A stretch of DNA of 64,000 nucleotides from Candidatus Kuenenia stuttgartensis (GCA_945875585.1 CAMCLK010000010.1:1-64000), one strand, 5' to 3'. Shown: positions 34,349 to 45,480, counted from the first letter of the stretch. The notes: generated from the letters alone by a model not told the origin. Made by a program: numbers and translations.

Positions 34349-35770
34349 ATGCACCGTACCAATCAGCCTCAAAGCGCACCTAACCTTCAAGGGTGCGCTG
34401 GCTTCCGCACCATGGCATCGCGCCGGCAGGCGATTCAGGCAGGGGTTTTTGGTGCACTGGGTCTTTCGTTGGGGGACTTCCTGCGCCTTGAAGCGCGCGC
34501 TCAAGAATCTGGAAACAAAGCGTTCTCGGCTGGAGCAGGCGCCAACCGCAAAGTGCCGCCCAAAGCCCTGAGCGTGATCCAACTTCATCTGGGCGGCGGA
34601 ATGCCCCAGCAGGAATCGTTCGATCCGAAGCCCGAGGCGCCCGTGGAATACCGGGGTTCGTTCGGAGTTGCCAAGACCAAGCATGGCGATGTTTTCAGCG
34701 ATAACTTTCCAAAGACCTCGGCCATTGCCGATAAGATAACCGTAATCCGCAGCGTGGTTGGGCGCATCCCAGACCATCAGCAGGCCACGTACCACCTGTT
34801 CACCGGATACACCCCCACCGCGGTGATCGACTACCCGCAGATGGGCGCCGTGGTCTCGCACGAACTGGGTATCAGGGGCGAGGTGCCTCCCTATATCGCG
34901 ATCCCGAGTAACAACAGTTTTGCGGGTGGTACCGGATTTTTAAGCAGCACTTTCGGCCCGTTTGACCTGAATGCCGATCCCGGTCAGGCAGGTTTCAAGG
35001 TGCGAGATTTTTCGGTTCCCCAAGGTATTTCTGGTGCCCGGTTTGATCGCCGCCGCGCTGCCAGGGAAATCGTTGAAAAGCAAATACGAGCGATGGAAGC
35101 GGATCCCGCCACGCTCGATACCATGGACGACTTTTACAAGCGCGCTTATGGTCTACTGACATCCACCCGGGCGCAGTCCGCCTTCACCTTGGATGGAGAA
35201 TCCAAGGAAACGATGGACCTGTATGGCCGCGATGTCACGGGCTTGCGCGGCCCAGATAACAAATTTCATCCCAAAGGTCTGGCGGAAAGGCTTATCTTGG
35301 CCCGGCGTTTGGTGGAAGCCGGCACGCGGTTTGTCACCGTGACCTACGGTGAATGGGATTCGCACGTGGATGTGCGCAAGAATTGCCTGGACCAGATGCC
35401 CGCCCTTGACCATGCCATTTCCGGGTTGGTGCAAGACCTCGCTCAGCGCGGCATGCTCGATTCCACCCTGTTTTGGGTGACCACGGAATTTGGCCGCACG
35501 CCTAAGGTGAATGTGACGGGCGGTCGCGATCACTGGGCTCGATGCTATTCGATGCTGCTGGCGGGCGGCGGGTTTGCCCGGGGGCTCATTTACGGGGCCA
35601 GCGATGCCACGGCTGCCGAGCCGGCACGCGACGCGCTTCCGCTGGAAGATCTGCTGACAACCATTTACCACCAGATCGGTATCGATGCCGACAAGGAACT
35701 TGTGGCCTTCGGCACCCGTCCTATTGAGATCATCAAGGATGGCAAGCTGGTGAAAGGGTTGTTGGGTTGA
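34349..35770 (+). CDS. DUF1501 family protein, Tat-exported
   Basis: 473 residues from the ATG at 34349 (GGGG 9 bp upstream); 34334 is an alternative ATG. A Tat-type motif ([10 protein letters not shown] followed by a hydrophobic run) lies near residues 23-45. DUF1501 is a planctomycete-rich family with an alkaline-phosphatase/sulfatase-like fold. Typical blocks seen are [38 protein letters not shown] and [10 protein letters not shown] then GRDHW. Enzymatic activity has not been established for the family. It opens the five-gene set with the 35774, 38293, 40553 and 42032 genes; the next gene starts 3 bp after its stop. Confidence 0.92.
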   Translation: MHRTNQPQSAPNLQGCAGFRTMASRRQAIQAGVFGALGLSLGDFLRLEARAQESGNKAFSAGAGANRKVPPKALSVIQLHLGGGMPQQESFDPKPEAPVEYRGSFGVAKTKHGDVFSDNFPKTSAIADKITVIRSVVGRIPDHQQATYHLFTGYTPTAVIDYPQMGAVVSHELGIRGEVPPYIAIPSNNSFAGGTGFLSSTFGPFDLNADPGQAGFKVRDFSVPQGISGARFDRRRAAREIVEKQIRAMEADPATLDTMDDFYKRAYGLLTSTRAQSAFTLDGESKETMDLYGRDVTGLRGPDNKFHPKGLAERLILARRLVEAGTRFVTVTYGEWDSHVDVRKNCLDQMPALDHAISGLVQDLAQRGMLDSTLFWVTTEFGRTPKVNVTGGRDHWARCYSMLLAGGGFARGLIYGASDATAAEPARDALPLEDLLTTIYHQIGIDADKELVAFGTRPIEIIKDGKLVKGLLG

Positions 35771-35773
35771 TCC

Positions 35774-38269
35774 ATGAACAAGATCCATTGGCTGCCAGGC
35801 GCACAAGTCTCAAGCATTGCGCTTCATTTCATGCTGTTGTGCATGGCCATGATGTGGTGCGGTTCCGCGGATGCGGCAATGTTTCTGCATATCGAAAAGA
35901 TCACGCCCCGTATGGGCCAGCGAGGCACCACGGTGGAGGTAATCATTCAGGGGGCTTGCCTGAACGATCCCCGCGAGATTGTTTTTTACAAGCTAGGAAT
36001 CAAGGCGCTACGCGTTGAATCGATGCCGAAACTTGCCCAACCTATTGGATTGGCCCACGGCGGCCGTATCGAAGATCAGGTTCGTTGCCAATTTCAGATA
36101 TCCGCAGACTGTTTGCCAGGTGAATATCCGTTTCGCATGCGCACAGCCACCGAGGTTACCTCGATTGGGACTTTTCATGTCTCGCCCTTTCCCGTCGTGG
36201 ATGAAAACGAAAAAGGCTACAACTCCAACGACACCATCCAGACAGCCCTTGCGGTTGTGCCCAATGTGACTGTGCGGGGAAGAATGGGGCCAAGTGGCCG
36301 CGGCGATATCGATATCTACCGCGTACCGGCTGTTGCGGGCCAAAGACTTACGGCCGAAGTGGACTCGGTGCGCATTGCCGATGTGCACTACGGTGGGTCC
36401 GAATACGATTTAGCCGTGCGCATTCTCGATGAAACCGGTCAGGAGCTGGCATCCAACGACGACAATTCGCTGCATTTGCAAGATCCAATGGCGGCAGTAA
36501 AGCTACCGCGTAATGGATTCGCCTATGTCGAAGTGAAACGCTCGATTTTTGTTCCAGATGACAGGGAATACTGTGTTCATATTGGCACCAACAGCCGGCC
36601 ATTGGCTGTTTTTCCGCCAGGTGCACAGGCGGGCACCACTCAAAAATTCCGGTTCATGGGCGACCCTCTATGTGAATTCACCGAAACTGTGAAGGTACCC
36701 AGCCAAACGGGAACGTTCGACTATTATGGAGACGCCCCTTCGCCTTTATCCTTGCGGTCGAGTCCCTACCCAAATATCCTTGAAGAAACGGATGCCCTCG
36801 TTACCCGTGTGGGCCAGCTTCCAGCCGCTCTCAACGGCATTATTAATACCCGTGACGATACTGATACTTTTCGCTTTTCCGTCAAGAAAGGCGATCGGTT
36901 GCGCATTCGTGTATTCGCAGCAACGCTTGGCTCTCCCATAGACCCGGTTCTGCGCTTGCGACCAGTTACTGCAGATGGAAAACCCGGCGCAATTGAATGG
37001 GAAGCAGACGACGCCACTTTGCCAGACCGCGATATTTTTGGCACGTCTTTTCGCAGCAGGGGCGGCCTAAAGGATATTTTGGATCCTTCTGTTGTCTGGG
37101 AACCTAAAGCTACTGGTGATTATCTTTTGGAAATTCAAGATTCTAGCGGCACTGGCGGATCAACCGCTTTTTACAGGATTGAAGTGGAGCAAGCCCCGGA
37201 TTCTGTCCACACATTTCTGGCCAGCACAGCATTCGACTGGATGGAATGCATCCGCACAAGCGGTCTGGTAGTTCCGCGAGGCAACCGCTGGACGGTGAAT
37301 GTGAATGTGCAGCAAGGCCAAGGCAATAGCTACCGGGGCGATCTGAATCTGGTGGCGCACGGTTTGCCTGCCGGCGTTCGTATGGTTTCCTCTCGAATAC
37401 CTGCCGGTCGGACATTTTGGCCTGTCCAATTGGTTGCTGATGATTCCGCGCAGCCCGGTTCAGCCCTGATCACGTTTGAAGCCAAGCCAGTTGATGCCAC
37501 GCGTCCATTTGAAAGCCGGTCACAACAACAGATCCCCTTTATCAATCATTCCGGAGGCGATGCGTGGCGTACGGTGAAGCTGGATCGTTATGTTCTGGCG
37601 ATTACTGATCCTGCACCGTTTTCGATTGAAATCCAACCGCCACCCCTGTCGCTGGTGCGGGGCGGTGAATTGGCCATTCCGGTAAAAATCAAGCGTCGGT
37701 CCGGTTTTAACGAAGCCATTGAGTTTCAGTGCGACTGGATTCCAGCAGGAGTAGGTATTCAACCAGCATTGATCATCCCTGCAGGGGCAACGGAAGCAGT
37801 TCTAAAAATATCCGCCGAAGCCAATGCCCCACTGGGGCCATGCCCGTTGGTGGTTGTCGCCAGTACCATTCGCGAAGGGCTTGATGCCTATCTGGGAACG
37901 GGACGGGTGCGTGTTTCTTCGGAAATTGTCAACCTTGTCATTGCCGAACCTTTTGTTGAATTGTCGAGCGCGCCTGAAAGTGTTCGGCGTGGTGCTCATC
38001 AACGCTATGTGTGGAAAGTCCAGCACAAAAGTCCATTCGAGGGAACTGCTCAGGTCAAGCTGTTGGGGTTGCCCAAGGGTGTCAACGTCGTGGATCCTTT
38101 GCCGATACTCTCCAAAGATTCTCGTGAAATTACTTTCGATATTGAGGCGACAGACGAAGCATTACTGGGAAGTGTTCGTGGAGTGTCGTGCGAAGTGATT
38201 GTCAGGGCTGGCGGTCAGGAAATTCGCCAGCGTACGGGCAGCGGCACGCTTCGGATCGATCCCAAATAA
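35774..38269 (+). CDS. Secreted multi-domain PPC-type protein of the DUF1501 operon
   Basis: 831 residues with an N-terminal signal (hydrophobic 15-33, ending SADA). The first part resembles an IPT/TIG-like beta domain (ITPRMGQRGTTVEVIIQG). Two pre-peptidase C-terminal (PPC)-like domains follow, one around 170-260 (GRGDIDIYRVPAVAGQRLTAEVDS) and one around 355-470 (NTRDDTDTFRFSVKKGDRLRIRVFA). Long beta-rich domains complete the chain. No catalytic motif is visible. Such proteins are regularly coded between DUF1501 and DUF1549/1553 genes in planctomycetes. Spacing of 3 bp to the gene before and 23 bp to the gene after supports cotranscription. Confidence 0.88.
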   Translation: MNKIHWLPGAQVSSIALHFMLLCMAMMWCGSADAAMFLHIEKITPRMGQRGTTVEVIIQGACLNDPREIVFYKLGIKALRVESMPKLAQPIGLAHGGRIEDQVRCQFQISADCLPGEYPFRMRTATEVTSIGTFHVSPFPVVDENEKGYNSNDTIQTALAVVPNVTVRGRMGPSGRGDIDIYRVPAVAGQRLTAEVDSVRIADVHYGGSEYDLAVRILDETGQELASNDDNSLHLQDPMAAVKLPRNGFAYVEVKRSIFVPDDREYCVHIGTNSRPLAVFPPGAQAGTTQKFRFMGDPLCEFTETVKVPSQTGTFDYYGDAPSPLSLRSSPYPNILEETDALVTRVGQLPAALNGIINTRDDTDTFRFSVKKGDRLRIRVFAATLGSPIDPVLRLRPVTADGKPGAIEWEADDATLPDRDIFGTSFRSRGGLKDILDPSVVWEPKATGDYLLEIQDSSGTGGSTAFYRIEVEQAPDSVHTFLASTAFDWMECIRTSGLVVPRGNRWTVNVNVQQGQGNSYRGDLNLVAHGLPAGVRMVSSRIPAGRTFWPVQLVADDSAQPGSALITFEAKPVDATRPFESRSQQQIPFINHSGGDAWRTVKLDRYVLAITDPAPFSIEIQPPPLSLVRGGELAIPVKIKRRSGFNEAIEFQCDWIPAGVGIQPALIIPAGATEAVLKISAEANAPLGPCPLVVVASTIREGLDAYLGTGRVRVSSEIVNLVIAEPFVELSSAPESVRRGAHQRYVWKVQHKSPFEGTAQVKLLGLPKGVNVVDPLPILSKDSREITFDIEATDEALLGSVRGVSCEVIVRAGGQEIRQRTGSGTLRIDPK

Positions 38270-38292
38270 TTCAGTAGCCGGAGAATTTTGAA

Positions 38293-40542
38293 ATGTTCAA
38301 TACAACGAGACAAGAGATTGCGCAATCAGTGTCACACGCTGCCCTGTGTTGCTTTGGCCTGCTGGCTGGTTCGTTGCCTTTGTTCGCGGCTGCTCCAGAG
38401 GAAATCACCAGCTTTCGCAGGGATGTCATGCCCGTACTGTTCCGCGCCGGATGCAATTCCGGCACGTGCCACGGATCCGCTCGCGGCAAAGACGGGTTCA
38501 TGCTCTCGTTGTTTGGTTACGATCCGAAAGGCGACTACGAACGGATTGTTCATGAAATGGTCGGCCGCAGAGTGAATGCAGCCGTACCGGAGCAAAGCCT
38601 CTTGTTGCTCAAGGCTATTGGTGCCGTGCCTCATACAGGCGGCAAACTATTTGCCCGCGACAGCGACTATTACAAAACGATCTTGCGTTGGATTGCCGCA
38701 GGCACTCCGGACGATTCTGGAACGGTCCCGGAAACGGTAAAGTTGGTCCTTTCGGAAGAACGTCTTGTTTTTGGCAAAGCTGGCCTCGGCACAACTTTGA
38801 AGGCGACAGCGTTGGCCAGTGATGGTTCCACACGGGATGTGACCCGACTGGCTCGATATTTCTCCAATAACGAAAGTGTCGCCAAGATCGATTCCGATGG
38901 CCGAGTTGTGGCAACTGGTCCGGGCGACACGCATGTCTTTGCGCGCTTTAGCCGATTCACCACGGGAGTCGAAACCATTGTGTTGCCATCGGAAGCGGGC
39001 TTCGTGTGGCCCAATCCACAGGCATTCAACTTTATCGATACTCTGGTTTTTGACAAACTTCAAAAACTTCGTATCGCACCCTCGGAATTGTGCGATGACG
39101 CCACATTCCTCCGCCGGGTAACCTTGGATCTGGCAGCCAGACCTCCAACAGTTGAAGAATTCAAGGCGTTCACCTCCGACAGTCGCCCGGATAAACGGGC
39201 CATTAAAGTCGATTCGTTGCTGAAAGATGAGGCTTTTGCGAACCTGTGGGCCGCCATCTGGGCCGAACAGTTACGGGTCATGGGCGGGAACTACGCACCT
39301 GTTTCTACTGATGTGAAAGCAGCCGATGCTTATTACCAGTGGATCCGCAAACAGATAAGCGTGGGCAGGCCACTCAATGAATTTGTATCCGAAATGGTTA
39401 CCGCATCGGGCAGCAATCTTACGAACGGCCCTGTGAACCTTTACACAATGCTTGTGCACAAACCTCAATTTGAGCCGAAGGCATTTGCGGCTGATTTTTC
39501 TCAGCTCTTTCTGGGCGTGCAGATTCAGTGTGCCGAGTGCCACAACCACCCGTTCGACCGCTGGACAATGGACGATTACTACGGCTTTGTTAGCTTTTTT
39601 ACCGGCATGAAACGCAAGCCAGGTATCGAACCACGTGAACGGCGGATTTATTGCGACACCACCGCGGCACCCGCTCGCCACCTTGTCGATGGCAGACCCA
39701 TGCCTGCCAAGGTTCTTGGCAGCATCGACCCAGTGAAGGCAGGGGGAGACCCTCGCAAGGATTTGGCCGAATGGCTGACGTCACCCAGCAATGCCCTTTT
39801 CAGCCGCAATCTTGCCAACAGAATCTGGGCGCAGTTGCTGGGCCGTGGAATTGTTAAACCGGTCGATGATGTGCGAGCCAGCAACCCACCAGTCAACGGC
39901 CCGCTTCTGGATGCCTTGTCAAAGCGATTGGTTGATTCCAAATTCGATCTCAGGGCATTGGTGCGCGATATTTGCAACTCCCGCGTTTACCAACTCAGCG
40001 TTCGCCCAAATCCATCTAATCTGCGCGACACCCGCCAGTTTTCGCATGCCCACCTTAGGCGCCTGCGCGCGGATGTGCTGCTTGACTCTGTGGTTGCGGT
40101 GACTGGAGTTCCCCGCCGATTCAGTGGCTTTCAGGAGGGCACCCGCGCCATCGAATACTATCCGCGATTGAGTGGAAGTACCGAAGGTCCCAGCCATGGA
40201 GACCCTTTCTTTGCCACTTTCGGTCGTTCCAGCCGGGCTACCGTTTGCGCTTGTGAAACAAAAAAAGAACCAACACTGTCGCAGACATTGCACATGGCGG
40301 TGGGAGATACGGTCCGGGATCGGCTCGATTCTGGCGGCGTGATCAAGAAATTATTGGAAAGCAAAACGCATCCTGATAAAATTATTGAGATTCTGTTTGT
40401 GCGTGTTCTGTGCCGTCAGCCGACCGCTTCTGAAAAAGCAGCCATGCGAGATCTGGTGGGTGCCGCAGCGGGCGATCAGGCTGTTTATGAGGACATTCTT
40501 TGGAGTCTCCTCAATTCGACCGAATTTGCATTCAACCACTAA
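38293..40542 (+). CDS. DUF1549/DUF1553 protein with N-terminal cytochrome-like and Big_2 domains
   Basis: 749 residues with a signal peptide (about 12-33). The heme-like motif [16 protein letters not shown] lies at about 55-70; the CNSGTCH spacing is a CxxxxCH variant, so classical heme attachment is uncertain. A Big_2-like domain covers about 150-235. DUF1549 (about 245-450, starting [15 protein letters not shown] and including [13 protein letters not shown]) and DUF1553 (about 490-740, [22 protein letters not shown]) follow. These domains are almost restricted to Planctomycetes and relatives and are thought to be electron-transfer or degradation-related, without proven activity. Cotranscribed with its neighbours by spacing. 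Confidence 0.93.
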   Translation: MFNTTRQEIAQSVSHAALCCFGLLAGSLPLFAAAPEEITSFRRDVMPVLFRAGCNSGTCHGSARGKDGFMLSLFGYDPKGDYERIVHEMVGRRVNAAVPEQSLLLLKAIGAVPHTGGKLFARDSDYYKTILRWIAAGTPDDSGTVPETVKLVLSEERLVFGKAGLGTTLKATALASDGSTRDVTRLARYFSNNESVAKIDSDGRVVATGPGDTHVFARFSRFTTGVETIVLPSEAGFVWPNPQAFNFIDTLVFDKLQKLRIAPSELCDDATFLRRVTLDLAARPPTVEEFKAFTSDSRPDKRAIKVDSLLKDEAFANLWAAIWAEQLRVMGGNYAPVSTDVKAADAYYQWIRKQISVGRPLNEFVSEMVTASGSNLTNGPVNLYTMLVHKPQFEPKAFAADFSQLFLGVQIQCAECHNHPFDRWTMDDYYGFVSFFTGMKRKPGIEPRERRIYCDTTAAPARHLVDGRPMPAKVLGSIDPVKAGGDPRKDLAEWLTSPSNALFSRNLANRIWAQLLGRGIVKPVDDVRASNPPVNGPLLDALSKRLVDSKFDLRALVRDICNSRVYQLSVRPNPSNLRDTRQFSHAHLRRLRADVLLDSVVAVTGVPRRFSGFQEGTRAIEYYPRLSGSTEGPSHGDPFFATFGRSSRATVCACETKKEPTLSQTLHMAVGDTVRDRLDSGGVIKKLLESKTHPDKIIEILFVRVLCRQPTASEKAAMRDLVGAAAGDQAVYEDILWSLLNSTEFAFNH

Positions 40543-40552
40543 GGCTAAAATA

Positions 40553-42013
40553 ATGAGGTATACCGTGCTTCAGATGAGTTCTGGTCGTTTTGTGCCGCAA
40601 ATGGCCGCACTAATCCTCCTTGGCATGGGCTTGGTGCCAGTCCGGGCGGAAGATCCTAAACCAGTCAATCATGACGATCATGTGGCGGCAATTCTCAAGC
40701 GGCACTGTTTGCAGTGCCATGGGGCAGGTAAGCAGGAAGCTGGCCTCGACATGTCGAGTTATGTTGCTATCAAAAAAGGCGGAAGTGGCGGACCGGTTGT
40801 CGTTGCCGGGCGGGCGGGTGCCAGTCGCCTGTTCAAAGTTATTACGGCTGAAAATCCGGAAGAGCGCATGCCACCGGACAACGATCCTTTGCCCAAGGAA
40901 CAGGTCGCGATTATCCGCGCGTGGATCGATTCGGGATTGCGTCAAAATGCAGGCAGCAGCGCGGCACCTGCCCCAACAACGACCGGATTTGTTCCATCGG
41001 CGGGGCAGGGCATGACAGGTCCACCTCCCATGCCCCTTGGTTGGCCCGTCATTGAGCGGACGAAAACGGCCCGGCCATTTCCTGTGTTGGCGCTGGCAAC
41101 CAGCCCACGTGCCCCACTGGCCGCGGTGGCATCGTATGAGTGTATCGATTTTATAGATCCTGTAACGGGCAAGACCATCGGGTCATTACCGTTTCCAGAA
41201 GGCGAACCACACGTCCTGCGCTTCAGCAGATCTGGCGCCATTTTGCTTGCCGCAGGCGGTAGACCTGTGCAGAACGGCGTGGCGGTTCTTTATGATGTGA
41301 AAAGTGGCAAGCGACTTGCCACTTTAGGCAACGAGACAGATGCTGTAATGGCAGCCGACCTTTCGCCAGATGAGCAACGGGTGGCTATTGCAGGTTCCGG
41401 CCGCACCATCAAGCTGTTTTCAACCCGGGATGGCAAACTTCTCAACACACTCGTGAAACATACCGACTGGATTACAAGCGCGGCATTCAGCCCCGATGGA
41501 AAGCTGTTGGCAACGGGTGACAGAATTGGCAACATCCATTTATGGGATGCCAACAGTGGTGCTGTTGTGCTTCCTTTGTCAGAACACAAGGGGGCTGTGC
41601 GGGCTCTCTCATGGCGATCCGACAGCAAAGTGCTGGCTTCATGCGGTGAAGACGGGCTTGTCGTCTGGTGGGACATTTCCAAAGGCTGGCCGGAGACTTC
41701 AAAAGCGGATGCCCATCCCCCTAAACGGCCTGCGGGTGTTTATGGAAAGATCGCTAACGGTGTGCTCGACGCGGCATTTGGCCCCCAAGGGGAACTAGCA
41801 ACATGCGGGCGAGACCATACGGTGCGACTTTGGGCGAATGATGGCAAGGAGCTCAAAGCTTTTTCCATACAAAATCCTGATTCTACCATCGATTCGCACG
41901 TTGGCACCCGCATTCTGCCCACGCGGGTGGGCATTGCATGGGATGGCGGCACACTTATGGCTGGTGATTCTGCTGGGAAATTGTATTCATGGCCTATCGG
42001 GAAAACCAAGTAG
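40553..42013 (+). CDS. Planctomycete cytochrome c (PSCyt1-like) plus WD40 repeat protein
   Basis: 486 residues from the ATG at 40553; the frame is open to 40385 but that part overlaps the previous gene. A signal peptide (about 16-32) precedes a c-type heme motif CLQCHG at about 51 in the form seen in planctomycete cytochromes ([13 protein letters not shown], then [12 protein letters not shown]). From about 190 to the end are WD40 blades ([47 protein letters not shown]). The protein is exported and probably assembles with the DUF1549/1553 partner coded upstream. Regulation is shared through the operon. Confidence 0.93.
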   Translation: MRYTVLQMSSGRFVPQMAALILLGMGLVPVRAEDPKPVNHDDHVAAILKRHCLQCHGAGKQEAGLDMSSYVAIKKGGSGGPVVVAGRAGASRLFKVITAENPEERMPPDNDPLPKEQVAIIRAWIDSGLRQNAGSSAAPAPTTTGFVPSAGQGMTGPPPMPLGWPVIERTKTARPFPVLALATSPRAPLAAVASYECIDFIDPVTGKTIGSLPFPEGEPHVLRFSRSGAILLAAGGRPVQNGVAVLYDVKSGKRLATLGNETDAVMAADLSPDEQRVAIAGSGRTIKLFSTRDGKLLNTLVKHTDWITSAAFSPDGKLLATGDRIGNIHLWDANSGAVVLPLSEHKGAVRALSWRSDSKVLASCGEDGLVVWWDISKGWPETSKADAHPPKRPAGVYGKIANGVLDAAFGPQGELATCGRDHTVRLWANDGKELKAFSIQNPDSTIDSHVGTRILPTRVGIAWDGGTLMAGDSAGKLYSWPIGKTK

Positions 42014-42031
42014 AGCACAAGAGGGTATTCG

Positions 42032-43006
42032 ATGCGTTTTGATATCAGTAAGAAGTTAAGCCGAAGAGCAGCGATGACAGCAAGCTTGGCTGCAGCGGTA
42101 GGCCTCAATTCTACAAGTCTGGCCATTGAGCCGCGTAATGACCTCGACATTATTGACTGCCACACGCACTTTTACGATCCCGAACGTCCTCAGGGTGTGC
42201 CTTGGCCAGGTAAGGGAACATCTCTTTACCGTACGGTATTGCCAAAGCACCTCCGCGCCTTGAAGCAGTACAAGCGTGTCACGGGCACTGTTATTGTTGA
42301 GGCCAGTCCATTGGTGGAGGACAATGCCTGGTTGCTGGAACTGGCCAAAGACGATCCTTTTATAGTGGGAATTGTCGGCAATCTAAAACCTGATACACCC
42401 GAATGTGCCGGCCACCTGAAGCGATTTGTAGCCAATCCACTGTTTCGCGGTATCCGCATCAGTTCCGGTCAAACCATTGAGATGACGTCGAAGAACAGGT
42501 TGGATGACTTGAAACGGATGGTTGACCTCGATCTGGCATTGGATGTGAATGGTGGGCCTGAAACACCTGCGGCTATTGCCGGACTTGCTGTCAAAGTGCC
42601 AAACCTGCGGATTGTCCTTAACCACATTGGCAACGTGCGTATCACTCCGGAAACGCCACCACGCGATTGGGCGGAGGGGATCCGCGCAGCGGCGTCCCAT
42701 GCCAATGCTTTTGTCAAGATCTCAGCTCTTGTGGAATCGGCTTCACGAGATGGCAAGAAGGCGCCCAAAGATCTGGCGTTTTATAAGCCCTATATTGATA
42801 TCGTTTGGAATGCCTTTGGGAATGAACGTGTTATTTATGGCAGTGATTGGCCCGTCTGTGAATCTGCAGCCGATTATGAAACAATGCAGCGGATCGTGAT
42901 GGAATACGCCCAACACAAGGGCGATCTGGCCGTCAGGCAATTCTGCTCGCTCAATGCCAAGCGCGCTTACAAGTGGGTGGAGCGCCCCGGTCGGTTACGG
43001 CAATAG
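42032..43006 (+). CDS. Amidohydrolase-superfamily metal-dependent hydrolase, Tat-exported
   Basis: 324 residues. A Tat-like signal (KKLSRRAAMTASLAAAVGL) precedes a TIM-barrel amidohydrolase of the COG3618/LigW-like type. DCHTHFYDP supplies the first metal/active-site histidines, VLNHIGN a further histidine, and YGSDWPVC the late aspartate. Substrates of this group are lactones or aromatic carboxylates; the substrate here is unknown. It closes the DUF1501 set, 18 bp after the WD40 gene. A degenerate 151-bp copy of its 3' part occurs at 45783-45933. Confidence 0.88.
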   Translation: MRFDISKKLSRRAAMTASLAAAVGLNSTSLAIEPRNDLDIIDCHTHFYDPERPQGVPWPGKGTSLYRTVLPKHLRALKQYKRVTGTVIVEASPLVEDNAWLLELAKDDPFIVGIVGNLKPDTPECAGHLKRFVANPLFRGIRISSGQTIEMTSKNRLDDLKRMVDLDLALDVNGGPETPAAIAGLAVKVPNLRIVLNHIGNVRITPETPPRDWAEGIRAAASHANAFVKISALVESASRDGKKAPKDLAFYKPYIDIVWNAFGNERVIYGSDWPVCESAADYETMQRIVMEYAQHKGDLAVRQFCSLNAKRAYKWVERPGRLRQ

Positions 43007-43056
43007 TCTTGGCTGCTAACAAAAATCAGAGCGCCAGCCCGCCGATTTCGATTGAA

Positions 43057-44013
43057 TCATCGGGCGGGGGCAGGAAATTTGGGTGCTCGGCCTTCCAGCA
43101 CTTCCACCACATCGCGCACAACCCAGCTCATGTTCTCAATAGCCGTTCGGGTGCGCGCGGCCATGTGCGGGGTGAGCAGCACATTATCGAACCCGAGAAG
43201 CGGGTAGTCGGACTTCGGTGGTTCTGGATCGAAAACATCAATGGCGGCACCGGCGATCTTCTTGTGGCGGATGGCGTCGGCAAGGGCATGATCGTCCAGC
43301 ACTTCCCCCCGACTGGTGTTGATCAGGATCGCTGTCGGCTTCATCAGCGACAAAAGCGTTGAACCAATAAGGTTCTCGTTGCCGGGCTTCATATCCACAT
43401 GCAGGCTAACGATGTCAGCATTGGTGAAAAGGGTGTGTATGTCGACCGAATCGGCTGGGAAATCCAACTTCCCATGCACGTCAACCAGATCGTTGTAGAT
43501 CACCTTCATGCCAAAGCCATTGGCCGCGATTTTACCCACGCGCCGGCCGACCCGGCCCATGCCAACAATGCCGATCGTCAGTTCGTTCAATTGCATGCCG
43601 CGCTGGGTGTCGCGGATCCGCTTAAATTCCTTCGGATCGTATACTTGGTCCTTGAAAAATGCCCATGGACGCAGCAACTGCAGCGCGTAGCCGATCACGA
43701 AATCGCCGACTGCCAGCGTGTTCGCATCGGGAGTGTAGACCACCTCGACACCCCGTTCACGGCAAGCTTTCACATCGATGTTCTCGATTCCCACACCGCC
43801 CCGGCCAACAACTTTTAATTCGGGGCACCGAGCCAGCAACTCTGCGTTGACTCTGGTGTATGTGCGCACCAGCAACCCAACGGCTATAGGTAATGCGGCG
43901 TCGAATTCGGGGGAACCTACTGCGGCCTCAACAACCCTCGCATGGTCCCGCAACCAAGCGAGGGGCGTGGGGTCAGATCCTTCGGTGACGATGACAGTTG
44001 GTTGGTTATTCAT
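43057..44013 (-). CDS. D-2-hydroxyacid dehydrogenase (SerA-like)
   Basis: 318 residues from the ATG at 44013; an upstream extension to 44100 adds unconserved sequence. The NAD-binding Rossmann motif is GIVGMGRVGRRVG. The catalytic Arg is in NTSRGEVLDD, the Glu in FDPEPP and the His in LLTPHMAA, the intact D-isomer dehydrogenase triad. The protein lacks the C-terminal ACT/ASB domains of full SerA, so it is a short phosphoglycerate or hydroxypyruvate reductase-type enzyme. It is convergent with the amidohydrolase gene. The 297 bp upstream (44014-44310) contain no gene. Confidence 0.9.
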   Translation of the reverse strand: MNNQPTVIVTEGSDPTPLAWLRDHARVVEAAVGSPEFDAALPIAVGLLVRTYTRVNAELLARCPELKVVGRGGVGIENIDVKACRERGVEVVYTPDANTLAVGDFVIGYALQLLRPWAFFKDQVYDPKEFKRIRDTQRGMQLNELTIGIVGMGRVGRRVGKIAANGFGMKVIYNDLVDVHGKLDFPADSVDIHTLFTNADIVSLHVDMKPGNENLIGSTLLSLMKPTAILINTSRGEVLDDHALADAIRHKKIAGAAIDVFDPEPPKSDYPLLGFDNVLLTPHMAARTRTAIENMSWVVRDVVEVLEGRAPKFPAPAR

Positions 44014-44310
44014 GAGTTCTTTGTAACACAAGACACCAGATAATTCATGGCAAATGGCTGAAAGTCTACCGAAAAACAACAGTACCCAATTCCGTTGCAC
44101 GCGAACGATCTAAATCGCTCCGCAGGACTGGCAGCTGATGCCAAATTAAACAGATTCAACAGCAACAGCCCGAAGAGATGACAGTTTTGAATACTCCAAA
44201 CCCGTTGACCTACTTCAGGACCAAAATCTCATAGCACAGCCCCAAAAAAAATATTTTGCAAAGATGAAACTGCCTTCAAGCGACTTTAATCTTTACAAAA
44301 ACTAAAGACT

Positions 44311-45135
44311 ATGATAAAAAAAATGATTTGTTGGGCGCAAGGTAAACACATCATGTTGGGATATTTAGCTTGGATTTTCGCTCACGTTTTCATTTCGATT
44401 CTTTTTTTCTTCTACTACACGAATTTTGTTGTTCTTATGCTTAATAGTAGGCCAGGGGAGAATCCATTCGTTTATCTTTTATTTCCAATCCTAACTGTTG
44501 GCATGTATACCTTGATCGGTTTGTGCCAGTGGTTGATTTTGCGATTGTCGTTTGGATTACGTTCAAGGTGGTGGATTTTTACAACTTATCCGGCAATGAT
44601 TCTGTCATTAGGGTTCTGCTGTTCCTACCCGATCATGGGATTGATGGTCGGCCTCACCCAATATTTCATTATAAAGGACATTTGGCCAAAACGCTCTAGT
44701 GTTTGGATAATTGCAAGCGGTATAGGCTGGTTGGCAGGATTGCCATTTTCATTATTGGCTTTAAATATGGGTAGTATAAAAGACGGATCCGGTAATCTTT
44801 TTATTATTCTTTTCTTTTCTTTTCTTTCATATTCATTCTTTACAATATTGGCGGTTGAATTACTGAGATTATCAAATAAAATGCCTCAAGAAATACAAGA
44901 CATAGAGCAAAAAAATATTGATTTTCGTGAATCAAGTTGCACGGATTTGATTTGCCAAGAAAAATCAACAACGAAAATTCAAACCTCAAATTACAATTTA
45001 ACTGACATAATCTTTGGGATTTGTGTCTGGATTTTAATTCTCTTGGGAATCCCAGTTGCTATTTTTTCTATAATTGTAGTTTTTCTTTTTGCCAGTGGAT
45101 TTGTAATGAAAATTTGGGAAGTATTTATATTTTGA
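44311..45135 (+). CDS. AT-rich multispanning membrane protein, unknown
   Basis: 274 residues with about seven hydrophobic helices (14-40, 52-75, 88-105, 107-125, 130-153, 160-185 and a C-terminal pair near 230-270). A hydrophilic loop rich in Gln, Lys and Ser lies near 195-228. No family is recognised. Codon use is strongly AT-rich compared with both flanks and no clear ribosome binding site precedes the ATG. It lies next to an IS256-type relic and a duplicated gene fragment, so it may be recently acquired. Expression is uncertain. Confidence 0.55.
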   Translation: MIKKMICWAQGKHIMLGYLAWIFAHVFISILFFFYYTNFVVLMLNSRPGENPFVYLLFPILTVGMYTLIGLCQWLILRLSFGLRSRWWIFTTYPAMILSLGFCCSYPIMGLMVGLTQYFIIKDIWPKRSSVWIIASGIGWLAGLPFSLLALNMGSIKDGSGNLFIILFFSFLSYSFFTILAVELLRLSNKMPQEIQDIEQKNIDFRESSCTDLICQEKSTTKIQTSNYNLTDIIFGICVWILILLGIPVAIFSIIVVFLFASGFVMKIWEVFIF

Positions 45136-45202
45136 TTCTCCCGTGAACGGATTTGGTATTTATTTTTCCTTGGATTGGTAAAGGTTATTGAACCTGTCCA
45201 TG

Positions 45203-45480
45203 TCAAGGTGGCGTCTGGTCCCCCATCGCGTTCTGGCCACACCTGAGTATAGCGGCAACTAGCATGAGGGCGGACTGCCCATCAGGAAAGTTTCCGGCTA
45301 ACTTGGTTCTCCTTCGGATTTCCCGGTTGAGTTTTTCCGTGGCATTATTTGTCCTGATCCGAATTCAGTGCTTTCTGGAGAATGACATCGAACTCGGCAA
45401 TTCACTCAAATCCGCCTCCAAGATTTTGGCCGCCATCTCAGTCGCAACGCTCGATGAAGAGCGTCTCAAATAGTAAACTC
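45203..45480 (-). pseudogene. IS256/mutator-type transposase C-terminal relic
   Basis: The minus strand reads MAAKILEADLSELPSSMSF, RKH, then a TGA (45365-45367) and in the same frame IRTNNATEKLNREIRRRT plus NFPDGQSALMLVAAILR. This is the typical C-terminal block of IS256-family transposases (RTTNxxERLNREIRRR). The single in-frame stop and loss of the catalytic N-terminal part show it is dead. No flanking inverted repeats could be identified, so element borders are unknown. Confidence 0.75.

Noticed and set aside
43038-43071. GC-rich imperfect inverted repeat between the convergent amidohydrolase and dehydrogenase genes
   Set aside because: The stem needs a bulge and the nearest T-run is too far away, so a terminator call is not supported.
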